From assembly GCF_048128805.1 (NCBI RefSeq), contig NC_136004.1:20443284-20507283 (forward strand): a DNA stretch of 64,000 nt, given 5' to 3'. This DNA comes from Centroberyx gerrardi. Taxonomy: Eukaryota; Chordata; Actinopteri; Beryciformes; Berycidae. This document shows positions 36,601 through 47,995 of this stretch, piece after piece. The position numbers were made by a program, and so were the translations under genes. Positions within the stretch are counted from its first letter, which is position 1. Each line of letters starts with the position of its first letter. The notes beneath the pieces were generated by a model. The model ran no database searches, was not told where the DNA came from, and saw only the letters and a list, made by a program, of their open reading frames with translations.

Positions 36601-39600
36601 TGGACTGTTGATAATTGTGTTGACAGAACTGTATTGCCTCCTGTTTCAAAGAGTAAGATGATGTCATAGCATTAATACACTTGGGAAATCTTTATGGTGT
36701 GTCATGGATTGATAGACACATCTCACCTGGCAGTCTGTTACTTAGAAATTTGTGAGCAGTTTAATATTGGATGTGGAATGACACATTGAAATGCAGTTAT
36801 GGTCCTGAGGTAATCATGTATTTCATCTCATCATCTCTATCTATCTGTCTTACTGTTTCTCAAATGCATGCACAAATGCACGCACTCACAAACAAATATG
36901 GAAGCTGAATCCATTGGGAGTTATCTTTGCTTTAAATAGTTGCTCTCTCCTCCCTCTCATGTTTCCCCTCTGTCCTTATCGCCCATGCCAGTTGGCCAAC
37001 AAAATGTATTGGGTTTGGTTTGGTCCTTTTTTGCTCTATGTATAGTATAATTAACCGTAACTTGAGAAGTAAAATAGTTAAACACACACATGCGCACAAA
37101 GACACAAACCTTGACGCCCTCCACTTCCCTTCCCGCCATCTTCAAGTCATCCTTGATGCGATTCTTGCAGTGCTCACATGTGCAGTCGAAGAAGTATTGC
37201 GTTTTCAGCAGCCTTTGTCTGTCCTCTGACAAATTCAAAAAGTCCACATAGGACACGGTCAGCTCCTCTCCCTCTTCAATCTTACCCAGGGAACGCAGCT
37301 CAATCCTGGGGAGGGGAAACACACAGTTACGGGGACTTAGAAGTGCAGGCAGGCAGCAGAAATGCATGCAGAATGCCTTGTTTAGTTTTCAGGATCAAAC
37401 TTCTTTTCTTTCATTTACACTTTCTTGAATGAACTGACTAGGTGAAACCCGGTTCCATAGCGTTGCTTTCAGTTCAATCTGTGCAGATGAAGGAGTGGAC
37501 AAATAGAGGAGAAGCTTCTGCATGTTATTGAGATGTGTGAGCTGGTTACGTGACAAGAAACAGCTGAATTTTTGAGGAACTGTAAGTTACATTCATATGA
37601 ATAGCCAATGCAAAGGCTCATTATGAATTATTTAAAATTCATTATGCAGGTATTCATCAGTTGTTTTTCTTTTTGCAATAAAACAACTGTCTACAGCAGG
37701 AGCTCGATGTTAGCGTTGAACTATTAAGAATGGAACTGAGAAACTCTTAAACTCACACAGCACTCTGTCGGTACGATGGACAGACCCATAGACACAGTGA
37801 GACACACACATGGACAATCACACAGAGAGTGACAAACCAACAGTGCAAAAGCAAAACCGTGTGTGAACATGAAAAGACAGTTTAGATGATAGACTGTGTA
37901 GGAGAGAGTCGAAAGATGAGCTCTGAGCAGGTACAGATATAGGTAGAGAAACAATTGTAACAGCTAAACGTGACGCTAAATTAGCTCGACAAAGGTTAAA
38001 GCATTCAGGTAGCATGCTATGTTGATAGGTTGATGTAGCTTTAAACATTGTACCACATCAAACCTATACAGCACATACTACAGGACACTGCCACCAAGGT
38101 TTGTTTTTTCACAAGGGACGGAGTGGGAAGATGGAAGGTAAGGTTACTGTATGTTGATAGTTATGTTGATGAGCAGTGAAGCATTTAATGTGTCATGGAC
38201 TCAATGGTGCTTTTATGGATTATACTTAAAAGAGGCTGAAGTTGAGGTAACGCACCTACGTTGAGAGTGAAACATAGTATTCACAGCCGATTGACTGAAA
38301 GACAAACAGGAAGCAGTTTACACCAAACGCAACCTGTCTACACCTAACACACACATTCACATACACTCTGCACACACACCTTTAACACACTAAAACACGT
38401 AAACACACACACACATACTGTAAAAAACATTGTGCATTGAAGTTGTTTTCTGTAATCAGATGTTTCAGCCAGTACCAGCTGAATACAGAAATGCAAAATT
38501 ATTTTAAATGGACAATTAATTGATCATCATTGAATAGTGCTTGATCTCAAGTGAAGCAGCATTGTGTTACATACTTGCCGTGGTTGAGGATGACGGTGCA
38601 GTTCGGCCAGCAGTCGTGGTTCACCAGACACAGGTTAGGGAAAAGGCCCACGCCTACCGCCTGAAGACCCCGCTGGTCGCTCACAGTGAAACCATTGCAA
38701 TTGACCTGAGAAGAGGAGAGGAGTGGAAAAGTTAAGTGGAACATAGAGTTAACAAAAACTAGTGGAGGAGTAACTGATGTCACAGAACTCTGTTTTTGCG
38801 ATTTTCTGTACAATGCATGCATACTTCAATTTCAATTTCAAGGATCTAGTCAGTATTTTTCTCTGTTTGCTTCAAATGACTCTTCCAACCTTTTCCTCCA
38901 AGGCCAAAAGGACAAAGAGGATGTGATGGGAAGGTTACTGAAGACTACATCTCTATCTATCAACAGGGGCGGCCTTAGTGTTTTGGGGGCTCTAGGCAAA
39001 GGCAAGTATGGGCCCCCCTGACTCCCAGCTCTCTCGCTTTTTAATCCATCCTTTCTATATATAATCTTGGGTAGTTTTGATTAAAAAAAAAGTTTTTAAC
39101 TTAGTAGTAGCTCAACTACTGATGCAGTGTCAATGAAAATGAGTTTAAAGTCAAGTAGCAAAATCTCACTAGAAGTTGTATAACCCACAATAGTCTGACA
39201 GAGTGGGGAGTAGGATTGAAATGATTTATTGTAACAAAAAGAGGGGTGTTTTTCAATAGCAAATTGATTAAAAGTAGGTTTACATTAATTCTATTCTTGT
39301 CTTTTGTGGGGCCCAAGGCAGTCGCCTACCTTTGCCTAATGGTAAGACCGCCCCTGTCTATCAGTATAATAGGAAAAGGTGGGAAGGTGAATACGGGGAT
39401 GACATAAAGAACGCACCACTCCAAAAAGGTGTGAGATGTCATCAACTGTGTGCTGCTTGCTTTTCCGGGGCCAGTAGTCCAAGAAGTTGTGGATGTCCAC
39501 CTTGAGCTCCTTCATCTCATCCTCGGCCATGTCATCCACGTGATCCTCCAGCTCGTCCAGTGTGGTCAGCTGCATGTCGGACATCACACTGCCTTCCTTG

Positions 39601-41377
39601 TCGAGGCGCAACATGACACGGGCCACCAACCTGACCACAATTAAAGAACGCATGTGACTTCAAAGGTCAAATTGATAACAAGCGCGCATTAGCTTAGGAT
39701 GCGTTTAGGTGACTACCATACATGCAATTTCCGTTGTCCTCTATTCAAGCTGTGGTTAGTGAAGAAATTAAATTTGTATCCCTAACCCACTTGATTGGAT
39801 GTTTCTGTTCACAAGAATCATGATGTAAATATGTAACAAGAAGATAAGCATTAAGCATATTGGATGAGTTAAATGTCTGAATCCTAACCCTTCCTCTTCC
39901 CTTCGCCTTCACCCTCAACCTTTCTCTTTATTCCCTCTTTTCCATTTACCTTGCCCCCCCCCCCTCTATTTCCTCCTCCTTCTGCTTACCGGATGCTCTC
40001 ATTGGGTGCTTTGCCAAAAGTCTTGATGGCGCTGCATTCTTCCTTGTGTTCGGCCCAGCCGGCACGCTGGCAGGTACGGTCGCAGTAATGAGCAAATTTG
40101 CACTGGCCACACCGATGGAGCTTCTGTTGTTTGCGGAAACAGCTGTGGCAAACCTGATCCGCTATACTATAGAAGAAGAGAGGAAACAGAACGAAAAAAC
40201 AGAGATTTTTGAGGAGGATTTGGATTAGGGGATAGAAGGATGAGAAAGGTGGGGAAAATAAAAAAACAATGCAAGAAAGTAAGACAAATACTGGATGTTG
40301 AATGACAAAGGACCAGCATGTTAAAAAATACTGGTATTACTTTTTGTTGCCACCACTCCTTAACTACATGCTAAGTTACATAAAAGAAAAAAATAAAGCA
40401 TGCTAGCTGTACTTTATTGGTTGCTATGTGAACTCTTACAGTAACCAGGAAGCAAGTTAGTGTTTTCTCCCCTTTTTATATGTATTTATAGTAGTTTGAC
40501 AAAAACTTTTCAGATAATACACGTTGGTAACCATTTTATAAAAGCTATACTGTAATAGCCCTGAGGATGTTATTTACTGGGCTTATGGGCACTTCTGAGA
40601 TACAGTAGGTACAAGGTAAAGACAGTAAAGCATGCCCTCTCAGATATTATTACTTTACAGAATATTTTAAATCATTAAGTAGATGCTCCACTGGTGTACT
40701 GTTTTACACACTGCTCTCATACAGGAACTGGGCGAAAAAGTTGTCAGTCACGATTTCCCTAATGCGTCATTATTCTAAAGCCCATGGAAATGAGGATGCC
40801 AAAGGATGTTACAACTGACCATTATTGGCTGAAAAACAAAGTCTACGACTCTGCATCAACATCTGATCCTTGATAGAAAGTTGAGGAATTTCGTTAGTTT
40901 GTCCGTCACTTTACTATCTCAAACACCACTGATCGGATTTTGACAAAACTTAGGGGAATGATGCATCTCACCACGTTTTAAAAAATTACAATGGGGGGGC
41001 GCTACAATTTCAGGTCCATACAAGGTGATTGGCCCAGAGGGGTGTGCATAATTTACGGGGGATGAAATGTTTACTGTTGCCTTGTTCTGTCATGTTACCA
41101 AAATATTGCCTCTAGAATGAATTGTCTTCATGTAGGCACAAGTGTCTTGGGGAAATTCACCAATCCACATGATCAAGATATCAGATAGTAAATCCATTGT
41201 CTGTAAGCATGTCCCCCGTGTGAATGTGTGTGATCAAGACTAAACATCCTCACATGCACACTTTAGAAACAAATTAAAAAAAAAACAATTGTATTTAAGC
41301 ATGTCCCTTGATATTAGATAGATAGTAAATATGGATATAGATAAAGCAAATGATAGCAAAAAAACTATTAAATGGGG

Positions 41378-41434
<57 letters not shown>

Positions 41435-41852
41435 ATGCATGCTCACACAGACTTTTGAAGCTCACTTCACCATTGATTGAATTTTGAGATACTCATTGGA
41501 TAACCTACCAGTTTCTGTTTTTAAAAAAAATCCTACCAAGCTATAAAATAATACGTAAAATAAGATAACAACAGGTGTCATGATCATACCTGGGTGAAAC
41601 CAGGTATGCACTGCCCTTGATAACTTTTAGAGGAAAAGTAAGACAAACTACATTTCAGCTGCCCACCTTTCCCCATGAAAAATCTGAACACACTCCACTG
41701 AGTATACACATCCACGACTTAGCACTGTACCTGTCAAATACAACAGCTGCAACACTGGGCTCGGAAAATATGACATCTCCGGCCCACATCTCCTTGGTGG
41801 CCTTCAGACCCCTCCCCTTTCCAGGTGAGTCAAATACTGCAATGTTCTCCAT
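34517..41852 (-). CDS. smyd1: SET and MYND domain protein 1, ten coding exons
   Basis: Coding exons: 41852-41731, 40166-39990, 39630-39417, 38705-38575, 38294-38256, 37305-37110, 35747-35655, 35529-35366, 35148-34980, 34681-34517; 1470 nt, 489 aa plus stop (human 490). Start ATG has a good context (accATGG) and opens [17 protein letters not shown]. The MYND zinc finger follows (CHSC from residue 47; [12 protein letters not shown]). The split SET domain shows NHDCWPNC (200-207) and [10 protein letters not shown] (238-247), then the post-SET CTCEHC (269-274) and a TPR-like helical C-terminal half ([19 protein letters not shown]). SMYD1 is a striated-muscle lysine methyltransferase that with Hsp90 and Unc45b supports myosin folding and sarcomere assembly. 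An E-box CAGCTG lies about 510 bp upstream (42366). Linkage to fabp1 suggests smyd1b, not proven. Skipping the 39-nt exon leaves the frame intact (476 aa). Confidence 0.96.
36543..36598. repeat. (CA)n(GA)n compound microsatellite in smyd1 intron
   Basis: About 9 CA units followed directly by about 17 GA units, within the smyd1 intron between exons 6 and 7. Confidence 0.9.
38256..38294 (-). other. smyd1: smyd1 micro-exon of 39 nt (muscle-type alternative exon)
   Basis: Bounded by tgtctttcag and GTGCGT, the 39 nt encode [14 protein letters not shown] across the junctions, matching the 13-residue segment NHEAVKSMFHTQMR of human SMYD1. Exon 4 ends in phase 2 and exon 6 starts in the same phase, so inclusion adds 13 residues and skipping joins NHGK to IELRSLGK in frame. 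This is the known difference between the two Smyd1 splice forms (skeletal/heart specific). Confidence 0.9.
38964..39356. mobile_element. Non-autonomous hAT element in smyd1 intron
   Basis: Terminal inverted repeats caggggcgg(cctta) and (taaga)ccgcccctg enclose 393 bp, flanked by an 8-bp duplication with one change (tctatcaa left, tctatcag right). Sub-terminal phrases (gggctctaggcaaaggcaag and the inverted tttgcctaatgg) extend the inverted repeat imperfectly. The 8-bp duplication supports hAT. The right end lies 60 bp from smyd1 exon 3. Confidence 0.85.
41300..41440. repeat. Dispersed repeat with terminal (TG)n, copy 1
   Basis: Contains ttgatattagatagatag, gatatagataaagcaaatga and tagcaaaaaaactattaaat, then a (TG)n run at 41382-41428. 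The same unit order recurs at 48670-48830. It lies in the first smyd1 coding intron. Confidence 0.75.
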
Positions 41853-42447
41853 GGTTAGCTGTGGTGGATCCCGAGACGGAGACACGGGGCAGAGGGACGG
41901 TGGGTCCAGCAGGAGAGAAAAGAAGAGCGTCGGAGTGAGAGAGAGAGGCTAAATGCAGAGGTGGGGTAGTTGAGGAACTCCTAGACCAATCTGAGCCCTC
42001 TTCAAGTATGACAACTGGACATTCCACACCTAAGGTACTGAAATAGCCGGCCACCTGAACCAAGTGGGACAGAAAATGGGTGAGTTGGTATTTGTCACAT
42101 TATTCTAATGAGAGATAAAATGTCCTGAGAGGACAAGCTTGTCAATCCTGTCAGTCCTGTGCAGAAAGTAACTCCAGTTAAATTCACAGTCACACTCTTA
42201 GACCGCTTCACCGATTTGAAGTTGTAATCTTAGCTTTTTTAGCGAGCCAACTAGCAGAAATTCCCCCACCCCCCATCATGAAGTTGGTAGGTGCCAGGTC
42301 CCTGGGGGATATTTTTGTCCCTCAGTTGGGCCTGTCTGTCAGGAGGCAGCAATGGTGATGCTGGACAGCTGCGGGACGTTGGACAGAGACAGAGCTGCCC
42401 TATCTCTCTCCCTCTGCCCTGTTCTGGTACTTTCTCTAACTTACCCT

Positions 42448-42462
42448 CTATCTCTCTCTCTA

Positions 42463-42503
<41 letters not shown>

Positions 42504-42540
42504 GGATTTCTCTCTCTGTCTCTCTCTCTCTCTCTTTCTG

Positions 42541-42581
<41 letters not shown>

Positions 42582-42647
42582 TTGTCTGTCTCTCTCTGTC
42601 TGTCATGTCATTATATCATAATTTATGCCATAACAGAACAACACCTG

Positions 42648-42715
<68 letters not shown>
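42448..42715. repeat. (CT)n and (CA)n microsatellite cluster
   Basis: A CT-rich run of about 130 bp with two 'tttctggattt' interruptions, then 75 bp later a pure (CA)n run of about 30 units. Open frames across it are low-complexity artefacts. Confidence 0.93.
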
Positions 42716-42716
<1 letters not shown>

Positions 42717-42829
42717 TCATTCTGATTGGTATGGGAATGCCCCCTCAGACCAAGTGTCTGTCAGTATCTATAAACCATGGTTGTAAAGGCCTGTCGTTTC
42801 CTACAATTTGTCAAAATACAAAAATAATT

Positions 42830-43110
42830 TGTAACGCTTTATTTTGCAGCCTTAGTTTGTAATTATGGGGTACTAATAAAATAACAATGCTGTAGTTACA
42901 GGGTAACAAAACAAGAAGTCCGGGAATTAACAGGTAACAATTCTGTAATTATGAGAGATTTATAAGGTAGTTATGGTGTAACTATTTTTGTAATTACTAC
43001 AAACTGCATACTGCATGCTATACAAAAAATAATTACAGGGTACAATAACATAATTAGGGGGGACCTAACAAATGTTATCGGTGCTTGTTCCCTGTAGTTA
43101 TGTAGTAAGT
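42830..43110. repeat. AT-rich degenerate interspersed repeat
   Basis: Opens gtaacgctttattttgcagc, which resembles the common fish repeat start 'gtaacactttattttacagc', and continues with irregular copies of words such as taattac and gtaactat. No coding content. Family uncertain. Confidence 0.35.
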
Positions 43111-43734
43111 ATTTAGACCCTAATCTGTTTTATAAAAGGATTATGAAGGTTTTTATTTTACATTTTATATTATAAAATTGACATATTTGATATTTCATCT
43201 CAACATACTGTATATTACATTCAATAAAGCTCTTGTATGTTCAATTAAGTCTGTTACTGTGTGTTGAAGTTCCATATTTTTTGTGTATGCTATATTGTTG
43301 CAGAAATTTCACCAAACAGCTGGTCTAGGGTCTCCTCCCCTAACATCAATTAGATGTTAGGACATATGTGACTTTCTGTTAAACTGTATTTACTGTGAGG
43401 CAACCTTGTACTTACCCTAGAATTACAGTTTTTTACAGAAAACAAGTGGTATATTAAAAGAGTCTCAGTGAAAAAACAGCCACATTTAGAATAAATATTG
43501 ATTATATTGTTAGTAATAGAGGTATAGAAAATGTTAATGGCCAACATATATTTACTAATTCCATTACATTTTCACTGCTTTAGACTACAGGTTACCCATA
43601 ACTGTAGGAATAAAGGTGTGTTTTGAAGAAATGTGCAAAGACACTGTAACAGTAGTGTGCAAATAAATGTATTCAAATGAAATGATTGCATGATGATTGC
43701 AATTGTGTAAAGTGGATAGGAAGATGACAGGAGT

Positions 43735-45046
43735 TCAGAAGTGGACTGCAGGTGAGAGGGTGTTCAAGCAGGGCTTTGGCTCATCTCCTGCTGTTTGGCA
43801 GGTCTGTTGGAGCGGCGTCTCTGCTGTTGCAGCCATGTTGTCAGCAGATGTTTTGTTCTTCCCTCGGAATATGCGGGATAGCCAAGAAAAGAAGCCATGC
43901 TTCTTCTTCTTTGGTTTTGTTGACAGGCTGTCGGAACTCTGAGGTCCTGTAGGTTCGACCAGCTGGACGGGTGGAAGTGTGTTTTCCAGAGTCAGACAGG
44001 ACAGATCCTTGGAGTCCTTTACAGTTTCAACCACAAGGCTTGGTGGAGCTTTGACCTCAACCTGGATGGCTGGAGCCTGGGACTCCTGAAGCAGGTTGGT
44101 TGATCCTTCCTTAAGCAGGTGAATCAGGGTGTATTCAGCGAGAGACAGGGAGAACCTCCTCTGAGGTGGAGTTATTGTCAGGTCCAGCAGAGAGGACAGT
44201 GACTTTTGTTCCCTCACAACATTCAGGTTGATGCAGGACGGTGACAGAGCTTTCAGCAGTGGCCTCAGTCTCTGCACAAGGGCTGAACGTTTCCCTCTTG
44301 ATGATAATAGGACGTTGTTCTTCCTCCTCCTCCTCCAAGTCCTGAAGGAACAGCAGCAGTTTAGAATCAGCTTTGACGATTGGCTCACATTCATCAAGAT
44401 GATCTTGAGTAGGGGCATGGTGTGCAGCACAGGCAGCCATAAATGTAGAGCTCACTGTTGAGGAAGCAGAGATGTGCTTTTCACCAAGTTCCTCCTCCTC
44501 CAGGAGGACTGAGAGGAACTGCATCAGGTGAGAATCAGTGCTGCTGACAACAGGTTCCCATTTGTTAAGATGGTCCAGAGTCGGCCCATGCTGTGGGGAG
44601 CAGTCAAGCACAAATCTAGAGAGATGTGATGAAGCGTAGAGGAGCTCCTCACCAAATCCCTCCTTCTCCAAGTCAAAGTGGGATTTGACCAGTGGCTCCC
44701 ACTTATCCAGGCAGCCCAGAGTGGATCCACAGGGTGAGCAGCAGTCAGCCACAAATCCAGATGTGTCACATGGGGGAGCATAGAGGTATCTCTTTCCAAC
44801 TACCTCCAGGTGGTAGTCCTCATCAAAACCAATGGGGGAGCGCTGAAGCAGACTCAATCTCTCAATGAGTTTGAAGTCATCAGGCATTTGAGCCTCATGG
44901 GATGGAGCCTCAACAAGGCGGGGCAGGTTAGACTGAGCCTCAACATGCTGAGCTGGGTGGATGGATGCTCCAGCATTACCTAGCGCTGTGTCCTCGGTCA
45001 TGAGAGGAGACTCGTTCTCTGTGGGAGGAAGGTCTCCTTTGTCCAT
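43735..45046 (-). CDS. Unrecognised acidic tandem-repeat protein, split over two frames
   Basis: I do not recognise this gene. From an ATG at 45046 (MDKGDLPPTENESP) an uninterrupted frame of 303 codons runs to 44135. Its middle contains three diverged copies of a unit of about 55 residues with consensus like LYASS-LS-FV-DCSP-HGPTLDHLNKWEPVV, each followed by an acidic Leu-rich stretch (copies near residues 80-135, 136-192, 193-250). A second minus-strand frame overlaps from about 44340 and runs to a stop at 43735; its last 130 codons look protein-like, including RRFSLSLAEYTLIHLLKEG and a basic amphipathic stretch KKKKHGFFSWLSRIFRGK. No GT/AG intron that joins the frames was found near 44160, so this may be a single-base sequence error, a decayed gene, or true alternative ends. 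No database family is claimed. It lies between smyd1 and lzts3. Confidence 0.5.
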
Positions 45047-45480
45047 GTCCAAGAGAAGTTTGCATACTGATGAAGCTGCATTGGCTATTGGTTCCTATAT
45101 AGCCATTGCAGGCTCTCAAATCCACAAGCAGGTTTGGAGCCGAGACCAACAGCAGACTGAGGTGAAAGATCACGGTTGAGCTCAACCCTAAACTCCATAG
45201 CCATTGATAACATTTTATCTAGTTTAATCTCAGCTGGTAGTCTATGTAGCGCTATTTTTGGAACAGTGTTAATAGATATGCCTTGTCTCTTTTCAGTAGC
45301 CTTAGGCCATCTCCCACTAGCGTTCTGCCCACCTAAAGATAATAACCCCCATTTCATCTAGTTTATTATCAGCTGTTCCTTTTAGCCTGTCTAGTGCTAT
45401 TTTTGGTGTCTTTTCAGCAGGCCTGGGCCATTTCACTCCAGGTGTCTGCTGATCTTTTCCCTCCTTGGCTCTCTGACCTC
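45047..45480 (-). pseudogene. Possible 5' part of the repeat-protein locus: two diverged tandem units
   Basis: Minus-strand translation gives QTPGVKWPRPAEKTPKIAL followed by DRLKGTADNKLDEM, and 140 bp later a second copy, ASGRWPKATEKRQG then VPKIALHRLPAEIKLDKM. The units are in different frames and no clear splice sites link them to each other or to the ATG at 45046. They may be lost exons, or coding sequence of a decaying gene. Similarity between the two copies at the protein level is the only evidence of coding history. Confidence 0.35.
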
Positions 45481-47164
45481 TGCCTCCTCAGTAACAGCAG
45501 AACTGATAACAAGTTATTAGTTAGTTATTTTGATTAGAAATCAACAATATTGACCAGCGGTTTGTTACGTGAAACAGTCTGTGTTTCAGAAATAACAGAC
45601 CTCAGAATGCGTTCATTGACCAATCAGAATTGAGTATTCAACAAAGCCATGTAATAACACAACATAAACAAAGACAAGAAAAATACACTTAAGGTTATTT
45701 GAGTTTGTATTTGATGCTCAGATTTTCCTAATTTTGTACAGCGCTTATCTTTTGTATAATTTCCAAATTTTATGATGATATCAGGCTGCACAAACATAAA
45801 GTGCCAGTTGCCCTTTAGGTCACTGACCTGTTCCTCTGAGCACATGCTTGGTCAATGTTCAAGTGTCCACTTGAGCCTGTAACTTTATGCTTTAGTGATT
45901 GACCTACAAGAGATTATGATTATCTGGTGCGCGGGTCATACCTGCCACAATAACATGACATGATTTGGCACAGTCATAGGATGACAAAAAAAAACAGCCA
46001 TATTGGATTTTTGTAGAAAATCAAGACTGTGGCTTATGATACAAAGGACCTGCTGAATAAAAAAAAAAACTGGATGCAGTTCTTTTATATGCAGTTTCAA
46101 GTTGTTTATTAATGTTTTTTATGAGCCCAAGGCCTTTTGACAGCCCAGACTGAAATGTCCTTCAGCACATGACTGGAACTATGTGAAATCTGAGTGGATC
46201 TCAAGGAAACCACTCCTGGCCAATGATGTTATGTCATGAGAGGACAATTAAAGCTCTGTATCTTCTCATGCAGAGCTTTTTTTTTTTTTTTTTAAACTAG
46301 TATGATTTACAACAACTAAACAAAATTGAACATAGTTTTGCCAAAGGTAAGACAATAAATAGAGAGGAAATGACAGCAGGACACAGTTAGAGGGAGTTTT
46401 TTGAGTGCTGTATGATAAACACTGAAAAAACTGAGATAAATGACATAAGGAAGCATAAAGACATATATAACCCAAACTTTGTCCCAATCAATGAGGGTGG
46501 GTGTTATTCCAGAATGAAACAGCAGAGGGCAGTGTTTCACCATTGCTTTACCAAAATGCTTTTCAGACTAAATTACTAAAGAATAAAAAATAGCAACTTT
46601 ACATTAGGAATAGCCAATAACCACACCAGTCTCTCTGAATACAGGCATTCTTTACACATTATATCCATGTTACAAAGACAATGAAATACAGCCAACAACA
46701 AAGTTAACCTTCAAGTCATTTCTCTGCGGCACACTATGATGACATCAATTGTTGCCCATGCACACTAAATAGCAAATGACCCAAGATCAGATTCCACGTG
46801 GTTTCATCCTGTTTATTAGGCATTAACATGCACCCCGCCCGTATCTGAACTGTGTCTAGATCAAATTTATTCAGATAACATTTACAACTGGCATTAAAGG
46901 GGATCAGAGAGTGAAAAATCAGATTCTAGAGTATTTAGACATGGAGTATTTAGAATGGAGAAGATACGTTCCGAAACTGTTTCTAGGTAAATAAAGCCTG
47001 TGTTACAAAGATGTTACACGAATGAGGTCTTCTTCTGAGTCAGTAGGCCAAAAAGAAGGGGAACAGAGACAAGTCGAGGGCTGGGGATCATCGGGCCCCA
47101 AGGTGGCCAAAGGGAGCCAAAGCCAGCATTTTTTCCCCTTCCTCCTTGTCTTGTAGCTCTTACA

Positions 47165-47304
47165 GAAGAGGATTAGGGCCACATCTGAAAAATGTATTTG
47201 AGTTCTGAGATTAATCTCATAATAAAGTCAGAATCTCAGAATTTCATTCTGATGTTAATCTCAGAACTCAAATACATTTTTCACATGTGGCCCTAATCCT
47301 CTTC
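47165..47304. mobile_element. Palindromic MITE with about 50-bp terminal inverted repeats
   Basis: The left arm starts gaagaggattagggccacat and continues to gagttctgagattaa; the right arm is its reverse complement ending ggccctaatcctcttc, with about one mismatch over 50 bp. The 35-40 bp centre is AT-rich. The element encodes nothing and could fold into a long hairpin. No clear target duplication was found, so the superfamily is open. Confidence 0.85.
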
Positions 47305-47854
47305 AGCAAGCTCTGGATGTCAGGCTGATGGTGAACCAGTGCATGAAGACTTTGTTCACCACTGCCCCCTCATGGACAAACAAGCACATGTGACAGAAAA
47401 AAGGTGGGATTTAAATTGGCCTCCTCTTTGGAGATTAGCACATTTTATTAACAGTACATAAACATTACATGCACATAAAAATGACATTAAAATTGTTAGA
47501 AGTACAGCACCCTCATTTTACATTACCATGGAAACTGGGTTGAGGAGTACATGTAACAGGAACAAAACTGTAAATAGATACTTTGGAAATTCATACAAAA
47601 GAAATAGGTGATCACTTGTTGGATCGCACAGAAACATGCCTGAAGGAAAAGGAAGATGTAATTTAGGGTATTTTCCTCAGAGACACACATAACCCTGTTG
47701 CCCTGACATGAATGTATGTCACCAGATGCCTGAGAGAAGCAGAGAATCAATTTCTTGCTCAAAGATACAGGGATGTATTTTTCCTGTTGTGAATATCAAA
47801 GTGTCTCTATACCAGGCTGTCCTAACGCCCCTAGACACCATGTGTTCTGGTAAA

Positions 47855-47995
47855 TTTGCACATGTTAGTATTGTTTATGGGCACTTTTACCCAGAGCACC
47901 TTATAGTGCTGTGTTAGTGGGCCCTTATAATTAAACCAGCTAACCTTGGAAGTGTCAGTGCCATGCTCTATACCCACTGAGCCACACAGGACAAC
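47855..47995 (-). mobile_element. tRNA-derived SINE, antisense
   Basis: On the minus strand the head reads tgtggctcagtgggtatagagcatgg (A-box region, shown here as a tRNA-like start), then cactgacacttccaaggtta, and a tail with ataaggtgctctgggtaaaa, typical of fish SINE 3' parts. Diverged in its B box. Confidence 0.55.

Larger units (their letters stand above)
41853..43734. other. Upstream region of smyd1 and gap to the next locus
   Basis: It holds the 5' flank of smyd1 (E-box CAGCTG at 42366-42371), a CT-rich microsatellite at 42448-42577, a (CA)n run at 42654-42715, and an AT-rich degenerate repeat at about 42830-43110 that opens gtaacgctttattttgcagc and repeats 'gtaattac'-like words. No coding exon was recognised. 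Confidence 0.55.

Noticed and set aside
41850-41885. Longer smyd1 start (MSPSRDPPQLT...)
   Set aside because: The first codon is GTG; the ATG at 41852 has a good context and matches the family start MEN(I/V).
41830-42063. 77-aa minus-strand frame upstream of smyd1 as an N-terminal exon
   Set aside because: Out of frame with the smyd1 start and unlike any known SMYD1 N terminus; the ATG at 41852 fits better.
45240-45420. Two CArG/MEF2-like words (gctatttttgg) as muscle enhancers of smyd1
   Set aside because: They fall at the same place in two protein-similar repeat units (coding PKIAL on the minus strand) and match neither consensus fully.
47165-47304. microRNA precursor
   Set aside because: Arms of 50 bp with TIR-like ends better fit a MITE; no evidence for a processed product.
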